Source: Septoria linicola (taxonomy: Eukaryota; Ascomycota; Dothideomycetes; Mycosphaerellales; Mycosphaerellaceae). Taken from it: DNA of 64,000 nt. Position 1 is the first letter of the stretch, and each line of letters begins with the position of its first letter. The notes below the pieces were generated by a model. That model searched no databases, was not told the DNA's origin, and worked only from the letters and a program-made list of their open reading frames with translations. The stretch is from contig CP099423.1 of NCBI GenBank assembly GCA_024114885.1, positions 868,001 through 932,000 on the forward strand. The letters run 5' to 3'. The translations under genes and the position numbers were made by a program. Below are positions 56,513 through 64,000 of this stretch, one piece after another.

Positions 56513-59455
56513 TCAGTACAGAGATCTGTCTTGGAGATCTGTCTTGCCTCTCTTCGTAGGTGGCGAGTCGCCTGAGCTTGAACGTCTCGAGATTGCAGGC
56601 CGAACAGTAGGCAAAGCCGGCCGGTTTCTGAGCTCAGTGAACCCCTCTGGTGCCACGACCGAACTCATCCAGCCGTCACGCTGCTCCCGACGACGGTTCT
56701 CTCCGTCGCCTGGAGTACGAGATGTGACTGAAGTTCCAAGCGGCAGCGCCGATCTCGAAAAAGGTGCCGGAGATACAGTTGTATCAAGTGCCAGTCTTGA
56801 TTTCGGTAGGTTTCTGGACTGCAGGCGAGGATCGCGTGTTGGATCCACGGCAGGCAATTGAGGTCTGCCTGACGAGAGTGGGACCGTGAAGCTGCTCGAA
56901 TGTCCAGTATCGTTGATTTGACGTACATCTCTTCTGTCAATGGGACCTCCTAGGGTGCACCACAAGGTGATGTTCTGGAGACTAATTGGTTCGTCGTGCT
57001 TTGCTTTGACATGTGCAGCAAGACCCTGTAATCCCCAGAAAGGCGCCCCAGTATCACTTGCATTCGCTGTGCAAATGGCACAACTGATAGTGTACCATTC
57101 ACCTTCTACATGGACCGTGGTAGGGTAGCTTGAATGCAGGATGTGGGGGTTCTTAGCTGCAATGGCGATATGGTTGCGCTTGCTGAACGTCCTCTTCTGG
57201 GCGGTTGTCGCCGAGGGATTTTCAGCGCCTGCTGATAATGCTCGCGTGGTGCTGTCATCTAGCATCGATAGGCCGCCTCCCCTGTCGATCACTTCATGAA
57301 TGGGTTTGCCGGCTGTGATACGGTCGATCGTTGGTTTTGGATCTCCGTGAATGATGCTGTAATCACACCAAGCGCGAATGTCATGCAATTTAGCCAATTT
57401 AGCAGGCTTGCCATGTCGCTGTTGCACGTGTTCGGCCAGCCCTTGTATTCCTCTAAAAGGATCGGTTACCTTGTTGGCATTTGCGCATATGCGGCAGCGT
57501 ATCATGTACCACCTGCCGTCAATGCACGCCGTCTCCGGACTGTTAGGACGGAGAATACCAGGGCTGATGAGGCGCCTTGTGGGCACTTTGTTCTCCATGA
57601 CAAGACGACGATTTACATCAAGCTGTTGAGCTTCGCCCGCCGACGATGCTGTCGACGGCTTCGAACCACACTGTGGTTTCAGCTTGAAGTTGATTGGCTT
57701 AGCCACTTCGTGTACCAACCCCAACGACGTGAGCTCAGACGTGACACTCGGTACTTCTTCCTTTGCGCTACGATTATCCATCGGCTTTGGCGTCAGGGCT
57801 TGCTGGCCGGAGGCAGACGTTGTTTCGGCTAAACAACCAGGTGTGATGTGTTTCTCATCAGATTTGATAAGACCACGAAGCTCACTGCCTTTGGTCCTTG
57901 CCCTTGCTACACGAATTGTGTCTGGACTTGTAGGTCCGTGAACTTCGTCCTCAGAGGCCTCCGATTCAACGACTGTTGGAAGACCGTCACTAGGCGACTC
58001 CAATGTCACAGAGTCTACCCGTATACTCGCAGCGTCAATTTCCTCGTCCAGCCGGAAACGACGCCTAGCTGGATCTCCGATGGTGGTTCTGATCGGGCTT
58101 GCCACCAAGGGATCCTTGCCGGCGAGCAAGAGTTGCACATCTCCAGGGATAAGGCTTTGAGCAATGCACTTTGCCGCGACTTCATCGCGTGCGACCTTGC
58201 CGTGAGACTGAGCAATATGCTGAACAAGAGGCGTTATGTGCGCAAAGTACGTGCAAGTTTCCGAGGAAATGTTGGTGTGGCAAATGAAGCACTTCAACTC
58301 GCACCACTGATCCTGGACATAGACTACCATTGGGTATTCCTCGCTCAGAGAACACTCGTGTATCTCTTTTCCATAAGTCATGGCTGGTCGTGTGCTTGAA
58401 TCTATGGATTGTCTCTTCTTCTTGTCTTTGATAGCTTTGGGCATGCTTGTCTCACATGATGCGCGCGTACCACTGGGTCCTCTGTACGCTCCCTTGTAGT
58501 TCGAGAGATCCCTTCGGATCGCAATTTGATCTTCCGTCATCAATTTTCGCGGGACCGCGGCTGACGCCTCGGTCTCAAAGGTGGGTGGAACTTCCCCAGC
58601 ATCTGATGCAGTCCAGGCTCTGGGCAAGCAGCTTGGTGTGGCTTTCAGGGCCGGCGTTGTAGTATGCTCGGACCGATCAAAGTGGCCCTCAGCAGACTCA
58701 GCTCCTGGATCCTGGTCCGGGCTGTGCCTCTGTACACCACTTTGACGCGTTTCATCCAAAGTGCCTTCTTTGAGCTGCTCGCGGGGTCGCAAATCCGAGG
58801 AATGTCGAATTTCTGGCGACAAGGATTGCAGTCCCATTTCCTTCCGAGCAAGCTCGTTCTCGTGATTTTGGAGACTTGTCTGTAGCCGGCTGAGCTCAGC
58901 TTCGTGAGCAGCCTTGGAATCTAGTCGTTCTTGACGCGAATTCTTGTTGGCAGCGGTATCTTGCTCGCGCAGGTCTTTGACTTGCGCGTCAGCTTCTTTG
59001 GACTCGACTTGAGCTGCAGCCAATGCATCGTTGGCGGCCTTTCTTCTCAGCTCGGCCTTGGCAAGAGTATCTTTCCTCCCATTGTGCTCGCTCTCGTGAC
59101 GCGAAGCCAGGCGGGTGGTTTCATGCTGGTGCCGTGTCGAAGCATTAGTGAGCTCGACAGAGATGTCCTGCTTCTGTTGCCGCAATGTCTCAAGGTCACT
59201 GCGGACCTGCTTAAGACGTTCGAAGTGCTCCAGCATGTCCTGGAGCTCGGCAATCCTTGCGGAGTGCTTTGCTCGTTCTTCTAAGAGCTTCTCGCCCAGA
59301 CTGCGCTGGAGCGCGAGCACCGCCTCGTCATTTTCATTGTCGGCGCCTTGGTCAGCTCTTCCGAGCGTGGTCAGTAGCGAGTCGATGTTCTCATTGCGAG
59401 ATGTTCTTCTCGCTTGCTCCGCAAGAAGTTCTGCTTCGGAGGTCGTGGGCTCCAT
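56513..59455 (-). CDS. Coiled-coil protein with three W-x4-C2-H2 modules
   Basis: An intronless 980-aa frame. Residues about 45-210 form a long charged coiled coil. Three related modules follow, each with W-x4-C-x2-C, then about 20 residues with a F-x-G/H-I-x-x-L pattern, then H-x4-H. They are module 1 (W384, C389, C392, H413, H418), module 2 (W649, C654, C657, H676, H681) and module 3 (W787, C792, C795, H815, H820). Each is preceded by a strand such as YPMVVYVQDQW or YPTTVHVEGEW. Modules 1 and 2 are followed by a helix with a GD ... AGK pattern; modules 2 and 3 also have a W-C pair about 13-15 residues after the last His. The spacing suggests a C2H2-type zinc site. The linkers are Ser/Pro-rich and disordered; the C-terminal end is basic. 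I do not know a named family. Two neighbouring genes share the design. Confidence 0.85.
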   Translation of the reverse strand: MEPTTSEAELLAEQARRTSRNENIDSLLTTLGRADQGADNENDEAVLALQRSLGEKLLEERAKHSARIAELQDMLEHFERLKQVRSDLETLRQQKQDISVELTNASTRHQHETTRLASRHESEHNGRKDTLAKAELRRKAANDALAAAQVESKEADAQVKDLREQDTAANKNSRQERLDSKAAHEAELSRLQTSLQNHENELARKEMGLQSLSPEIRHSSDLRPREQLKEGTLDETRQSGVQRHSPDQDPGAESAEGHFDRSEHTTTPALKATPSCLPRAWTASDAGEVPPTFETEASAAVPRKLMTEDQIAIRRDLSNYKGAYRGPSGTRASCETSMPKAIKDKKKRQSIDSSTRPAMTYGKEIHECSLSEEYPMVVYVQDQWCELKCFICHTNISSETCTYFAHITPLVQHIAQSHGKVARDEVAAKCIAQSLIPGDVQLLLAGKDPLVASPIRTTIGDPARRRFRLDEEIDAASIRVDSVTLESPSDGLPTVVESEASEDEVHGPTSPDTIRVARARTKGSELRGLIKSDEKHITPGCLAETTSASGQQALTPKPMDNRSAKEEVPSVTSELTSLGLVHEVAKPINFKLKPQCGSKPSTASSAGEAQQLDVNRRLVMENKVPTRRLISPGILRPNSPETACIDGRWYMIRCRICANANKVTDPFRGIQGLAEHVQQRHGKPAKLAKLHDIRAWCDYSIIHGDPKPTIDRITAGKPIHEVIDRGGGLSMLDDSTTRALSAGAENPSATTAQKRTFSKRNHIAIAAKNPHILHSSYPTTVHVEGEWYTISCAICTANASDTGAPFWGLQGLAAHVKAKHDEPISLQNITLWCTLGGPIDRRDVRQINDTGHSSSFTVPLSSGRPQLPAVDPTRDPRLQSRNLPKSRLALDTTVSPAPFSRSALPLGTSVTSRTPGDGENRRREQRDGWMSSVVAPEGFTELRNRPALPTVRPAISRRSSSGDSPPTKRGKTDLQDRSLY

Positions 59456-59720
59456 CTTGTGGGCCGCGTGTGCTAGTTGTGCATTGGAGTGATGTCAAAA
59501 GTGAAGCTGATTGTGGGGTTGATTGTTGTGCGAAAGTCGAATTGGTGAGGCAGCTTCGAAGGCGTCTGTGCGTATCGAGAACAAAACACTTCCACGACAA
59601 CTTACACTAGTAGATAGTCTAATTCTTGACCCTCGTCCGCCGCAACAGCATTCACCGCTAGAACATACCACCCATTCGCCAAAGATCAACGCCCGTTCGG
59701 ATCTTTCAATTCAGGCCGTC
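59456..59720. promoter_or_regulatory. Head-to-head spacer between two paralogous module genes
   Basis: 265 bp separate the start codons of the 980-aa gene (minus) and the 238-aa gene (plus). The two encode the same domain design, so this looks like a divergent paralogous pair with a shared promoter; that is inference. Confidence 0.45.
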
Positions 59721-60492
59721 ATGGTGGAAGGGTTCGAGGATCATTGTACTCGCTTTCAAGGTAAGCCGTTCAGCATCTATCGCATAAGTCGACCTTAATG
59801 GCTGACTGCATCTAGGCCTACTGGACGAAGATCAGCAGCCGAAAGCGCGTCGACAACAGATTAGCGATGACATCGCTGAGAAGCAGGCCGCCATTCGACA
59901 GCTGTCTCTTGAAATTGAGGTTCGAGAGCTGCAGCAAGAGGGACTGCAGCAGCAGCAGAACGATCTCGATATGAGACAACTTGACGCGATGAGAGGTCAA
60001 ATGCTCAGCACCACAGGAGGTACCGAGCGCAGCCTTCCTAATCCGCGCAAGCGAGCACATAGCTCAAGCGATACCACGTCCGCGCTTGCAGAGACCAGTC
60101 CAGTATGCAATCGTCATGTCCGGCGAGGTCAGAAGGGTACACCACTTAATGGGAGGCTCGAGCATGACACTGACGACGCGAGCACCGACACGTCAGACGT
60201 TTTGAGCGAAGTGGAGGTCGGACGGCGGGTACACATCGAAGCCTCACTGCCCGGCAAGCCAGAGGTCGTCGAGGAAGGCCCCATCCACGCGAGCTTTCCA
60301 ACGGTGCCCCGGATCGATGGTGTATGGGTGGAGATTGCTTGCGCCGTCTGTGGAGACAACTGCACCTTTCGAGGCTGTATGAGGAGCTTGAAATCAGCAC
60401 GCCAACATCACACTCATAGGCACAAGGACGTGTCTTATACAGGGCTGCTGAATTGCTGTAGCATGCGGAAAGTCAGCGAAGACGATGTCTAG
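59721..60492 (+). CDS. Short coiled-coil plus W-x4-C2-H2 protein, truncated by in-frame TAG
   Basis: Exons 59721-59760 and 59816-60492 with a 55-nt intron encode 238 aa. Residues about 25-75 are a Gln/Leu-rich coiled coil (IAEKQAAIRQLSLEIEVREL). A Ser/Asp-rich linker leads to one module: PTVPRIDGVW184, then C189-x2-C192, then H211-x4-H216. After the finger the text continues to VSEDDV and stops at TAG 60490-60492. In the same frame the codons after the stop read KMKKGEEPST and stay open to TAA at 60568-60570. The third paralog has SDDEVKKLRNGG at the same point, so the stop appears to cut the domain's closing helix. CAG to TAG would be one C-to-T change. It may still be expressed as a short protein. 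Confidence 0.75.
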
Positions 60493-60944
60493 AAGATGAA
60501 AAAGGGCGAGGAGCCTAGCACCGCTATAACATACTGGTATCAGGGCGTTCGCCGGCCTCGACAGCCGTAAGGACTGATAGCCTCATGGAGGCGGTTAGGA
60601 CATCGACTTTGAAAAGTAGCAGGCGCAGATGTGGAATGGGGAGCCAATTTTTTGGCCGAAGACAGTGGTGCACAAAATGGCGGCTAGCTCATGATGACAG
60701 CGTGGTCCATATAAAGTGCTGCATGAAAGTCTTACGATTCATGCCCTGGCACTTGCGCAAGAAGTGATAGCTCATGAGGTGTGCTGATAACAAAATTGTA
60801 TGGGACGTGAAGTTCGAAGTGAAGTCGCGCGCGCTCTTGGGAGCTCCTTCCCAAGCTTTGACCACTTCGCTTTGAGCCGCATGCACCTCGACTTGACGTG
60901 AGCATCTCGAAAGTCGATCTAGCACAATCAACACATCAGACAAA
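60493..60944. other. Spacer upstream of vma9, including lost tail of previous gene
   Basis: The first 78 bases continue the reading frame of the previous gene past its TAG to a TAA at 60568. The remainder holds the vma9 promoter. No other feature is seen. Confidence 0.5.
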
Positions 60945-61343
60945 ATGGCAAACGGGTAGGTGCGATCAAGGCATTTTATTATGACTTTGCTAACGTGTGC
61001 TACAGCTGGAGTCTTGTTATCAGCATCATCGTGGTCGTGGTGATCGGCCTGGCCGCCTGGTTCCTCAGTCCCAAGGGCGAGAACCAAACGTATGTCTCTA
61101 GACGCAGTAATGAGGCAGCAAGATTGCAAGCTAATAGTCGCGACAACAGCGTCTGGCGCTCGACGATAATACTGTCAACAGCGAGTTGTTGGCTGATGTG
61201 GGGTACGAAGGCGAGCACATCCATATCATGCGCATTACGCTGACATCTAGCCAGCAATCACATTCCTCGCACAATGGCATCCTCTCATCGTACCCGAACG
61301 AAGCGACCTCCGACAGGAAGTTGAGCCTCCGCAACTCTTCTAG
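60945..61343 (+). CDS. vma9: V-ATPase subunit e (Vma9), four exons
   Basis: Four exons (60945-60955, 61006-61089, 61150-61202, 61255-61343) with introns of 50, 60 and 52 nt encode 78 aa. The first coding exon is only 11 nt (Met-Ala-Asn plus two bases). The joined product reads MANGWSLVISIIVVVVIGLA, AWFLSPKGENQT, VWRSTIILSTASCWLMWAIT and FLAQWHPLIVPERSDLR, which is the subunit e pattern: two membrane segments split by the conserved SPKGENQ loop. Subunit e is a small Vo component needed for assembly of the proton pump. No long ORF reveals it. Every splice junction restores conserved sequence, so the model is strong. It sits between two members of the coiled-coil/module family. Confidence 0.93.
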
Positions 61344-61654
61344 GTCACGATCAAAACATCACGAGCATGGCGAGGCGTTATGGGGCGTATTTGGGAAAGA
61401 GCATGTAAAGTGGCTGGGACGCAAAGGCTGGCATCAGACCAAAGGAGACACTATGAAATGAAGAGTTGTACTGGGTAGATGGAAAGCAGAAAGTGTACTG
61501 TGATACCACGTGTATGAATACTATTGCGCTAGCCCAGGCCCGCCGTCTCCATGAGCGTACGCCACACTTCGATGAGATCGCCCGTCTCTACTACTCCTGC
61601 TGCGGCGACGCCTCCGCCTACACCTACTGCGCGCAATATGCCCTGGGACGAAAG
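61344..61654. other. Short convergent spacer between vma9 and arv1
   Basis: 311 bp between two 3' ends; it likely holds both 3' UTRs. Nothing else is seen. Confidence 0.5.
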
Positions 61655-62616
61655 TCAGCAGTGAAATATTGGAACAGTTCTGTGATACATTACCCAACCA
61701 ATACCTGCTCTGCAGACAGCTCCCACAGCAGCAAGTCCGGCAGCTCTGACATAGCCACAATCGAGCAAGATCTCAAGCGCCGCAACGTTGTTGATTATAA
61801 CTGCCCAAGAAACGGCACTAGCGCTACTTGGTAGGTCATAATTCCAGACAAGAAGCAGTAACGGGAATAGTTTCGTGAAGCTCGAGACCAGTAATGCCGT
61901 GCTGATCAAAGCTGGATGAGGATAGTACGGTATCAGCGAGGACAGCGGACGTGGAAGGCGGACAGAGAGCAATGCTCGTATTGGCAAGTGGAAGGAAGCC
62001 TGCTCCAACGTGCAGAGCACCAGGAAGAAGATGTACTGGACCAAGATCGGCTGCGTTGTAAGTGGACTGTGTGCGCTGGTGCCTTCGATCGTGCCATTGA
62101 GAGCCGATGAATTGCTGTTGCTTGATCCCGATGGAAATGGTGGCAAAGGCGGAGGCGGTGATAGCGGTAGAGAAGGTGAATCCGACGTGGCTTTCTCGAT
62201 TCGTGCCCAGGTCAGATAAACGTCGAACAGTAGAAGCAGAATACCAAGACGGATTATTGACGACTATCAAATATCAGTATGCATCCTAGATATGAGATGA
62301 CTATCCACGTACATTGAATCGCTCGTCTTCTCTGCCAAGCCGGTTGAACAGGAGATGTCTGTACACCTGAGTATTGCTCAGCACAACATCCGACACTTTG
62401 TGCTTCTCATGTACTTTGCGGACATACCTGCGGCTTGATCAAGACCAAATCTATGAACAGCACGACAAAGTCATGCTCGACATACTTGTCCGCGAATCGC
62501 TTACATCGCGGACATTGTGTCAGGCGGACTCCCTTGCCGAGCGCCTTGTCATCAGCCTTACTGTATGTTGTGTACAAGTTGCTGACGGGATATCTGCATT
62601 CGATACATATTGGCAT
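61655..62616 (-). CDS. arv1: ARV1 family lipid-transport protein of the ER
   Basis: Three exons (62616-62428, 62366-62313, 62263-61655), all in phase 0 with introns of 61 and 49 nt, encode 283 aa. The N-terminus carries the Arv1 homology domain: C4-x2-C7 in MPICIECRYPV, C35-x2-C38 in RLTQCPRCKRFADKYVEHD, then FVVLFIDLVLIKPQ and VYRHLLFNRL across the first junction. The rest is hydrophobic, with about four membrane segments (LGILLLLFDVYLTWARIE, ILVQYIFFLVLCTL and two near the end) and a Ser/Pro-rich loop between. Arv1 acts in the ER in sterol distribution, sphingolipid metabolism and GPI-anchor synthesis. Each exon junction restores the known order, so the model is firm. Confidence 0.92.
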
Positions 62617-63151
62617 GTTGTCTAATTAATGCTGATCGGAGCTGGTTCTCATATTGCCGAACGCGAAGTGGAAGTCGCGCCAAGGACTCCTGCCATCTCC
62701 CCATGACATCGACTTGCGGATCAGATTCTGGCATCAACATTTGCGATTGCAATGAAGGCAATCCGAAACGGGATGCCGGCTGACAACGTGTCTGTATGCT
62801 CTTACCCGGCATGCGGCTGTCGCTGGAGGCGCCGATGCAAGAAAAAATGATATGTCGCAAACGCGAATGCTTGTCATCCGCACTCACGGTACCAGCCAGC
62901 ATCTGTATCCGTGTGGGACTGCTTTGGCGATACGCATGATGGACTGCTGTTCGGTGCAGACACTACTGATCCATCACGTATCACAACCAATAATGTGTCT
63001 GCCGTCAGTGGTTTGTTGATTGTCGATGCACTGACACCTATAAAGCGGACTATGCTCTTGCGTCGACACAGAGACATTTTCCCTTGGAACTCATAGATCC
63101 GTCATTACGAGCTCGCCTTCTTACCGGATTGCCTGAAGTGATCAGTTCACC
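62617..63151. other. Spacer upstream of third module gene
   Basis: About 535 bp between divergent starts. On the + strand the frame from about 62850 to the TAG at 63096 is open and protein-like (WDCFGDTHDGLLFGAD) but has no upstream ATG and no clear splice to the next gene. It could be a gene remnant. Confidence 0.35.
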
Positions 63152-64000
63152 ATGAGTGCCTCGCTGGAAGCGCTACATTCAAGACATCATGATCTGAGGA
63201 TGCATCAGCAAGACCTAAAGGCAAAGCTCGCTGTACATAGAGGGCAAGCTGCATCTTGCGAAGTGGAATTGACCCGCGTCAAATTTGAGATCATTCAGGT
63301 CAAGAAGGTAGATTGCTACGTCTTTTGCGCGTCCATGTGAAGCATAGCTGACGGCATAGGAATTTCCTCCAATGCGCAACGCTTCCGACAGGAATTCAGC
63401 GAACTCTTCGACAACTCAACAATCGGCAACTACCAATCCGTCTCCTCCAGCCAGTACTGTCGAGCACAACCTGGACGACGCCAGTGAAAGGAATCGACCA
63501 GGGCTGGTGCCGAATGAGAACCGTCCAAAAGATGGAGATGCCCGGATATCCCTCCGGAAACTAGGCAAAAAGTTCCCATGCCTAGTGAAGATTAAGGTCG
63601 AAGACGTCTTCAGATGGCACGAAACCTGGTGCTCAGAGTGTGGGAAGAACAGTACGTCAAGAAATGGCACCCACTATCTGGCCGGCTTTGACGAACTCAA
63701 CCGCCACTGAGTAGCAAACCATAAGGATTTCTGTAGAAGACATCGAATCCATCCTGATGACACGTTCGGTATACAAGAGACAGAGATTCTCGCAGGCCGC
63801 CATTTACTATCCGATGACGAAGTGAAGAAGCTCCGCAATGGCGGACACATGATAAGAATGGTCACTGGGCCGCTGAGACAACGCAAGAGAGAGACAAACA
63901 GAGGCGCCAGGAGCATCGACAAGGAGATTTCTCAATTATCCTATGGCGGACCTTCAAGTGCTCATCAAGGTCGTGTAGCAACGTGCCGGAATCTGCAAGG
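63152..64000 (+). pseudogene. Third coiled-coil plus W-x4-C2-H2 gene, broken by in-frame TGA, runs off right edge
   Basis: Exon 1 is 63152-63307 (52 codons, coiled coil: LEALHSRHHDLRMHQQDLKA). After a 52-nt intron, exon 2 starts at 63360. A Ser/Asn/Pro linker leads to the module: FPCLVKIKVEDVFRW, then C-x2-C with W-x4-C spacing kept (WHETWCSEC). Next come LAGFDELNRH and a TGA at 63708-63710. The same frame continues VANHKDFCRRHRIHPDD to the window edge without another stop, including SDDEVKKLRNGG. The stop occupies the first x of H-x4-H. CGA to TGA would be one C-to-T change. A splice around the stop was considered, but the only nearby pair gives a 26-nt intron. If translated as is, the protein ends after 168 aa without its second His pair member. 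Confidence 0.65.

Noticed and set aside
63708..63710. Selenocysteine or programmed readthrough at the TGA
   Set aside because: Fungi of this type generally lack selenocysteine insertion, and the following GTA is not the known readthrough context (CTA).
63708..63736. Intron that would remove the TGA of the third module gene
   Set aside because: The only adjacent GT...AG pair (GTAGCA to TGTAG) gives a 26-nt intron, too short, and would delete the second His.
1..64000. tRNA, rRNA, CRISPR and transposon search by eye
   Set aside because: No convincing GGTTCGANTCC B-box with a matching cloverleaf, no regular spaced repeats, and no transposase or reverse transcriptase motif was found.

Overview
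The window reads as a nuclear chromosome segment of a filamentous ascomycete, most likely a dothideomycete. The basis is CreA, a UapA-type purine permease, a DUF2406 protein and an ECM11-domain protein, with GT-AG introns mostly of 49-80 nt, short spacers and many head-to-head gene pairs. The class-level placement is inference from protein style, not from a search. I found no rRNA, tRNA, CRISPR array or intact transposon.

Left part (1-13.4 kb): a truncated short-chain dehydrogenase faces a dihydroxyacetone-synthase-like transketolase across a shared promoter. A small hypothetical gene and V-ATPase subunit F (four exons) follow. A gene-poor stretch then leads into the carbon catabolite repressor creA, whose upstream 0.9 kb is almost free of ATG and looks like a long 5' leader with one uORF. 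Another 2.1 kb without a clear gene follows.

Middle (13.4-36 kb): an ECM11-domain protein, a conserved protein, L-rhamnose mutarotase and a DhaK-only protein (tail to tail, 27 bp apart), a purine permease, a 111-aa dsRNA-binding protein, a conserved fungal protein whose last exon lies behind a 170-nt intron, a basic nuclear-type protein, an LTA4H-family aminopeptidase and an ACS-family MFS transporter. Rhamnose mutarotase, DhaK, DHAS and CreA point to carbon metabolism, but nothing shows that they form one pathway.

Right-middle (36-56 kb): mostly housekeeping. It holds an SRRM1-like PWI/RS protein, the Fun30 remodeller, Vma21, a DUF2406 protein, beta-carbonic anhydrase, a STEEP1-like protein, an RBM25/Snu71-like RRM-PWI protein, mitoribosomal bS21m, a hypothetical protein and a GT90 glycosyltransferase.

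Right end (56.5-64 kb): the most unusual region. Three neighbouring genes share a layout of N-terminal coiled coil plus a W-x4-C-x2-C ... H-x4-H module, present three times in the first gene and once in each of the others. Two of them carry an in-frame stop inside the module with recognisable similarity continuing past it, as expected if duplicated copies were damaged by C-to-T mutation such as RIP. Between them sit VMA9 (V-ATPase subunit e, with an 11-nt first coding exon) and ARV1. With subunit F and Vma21, the window holds three V-ATPase genes.
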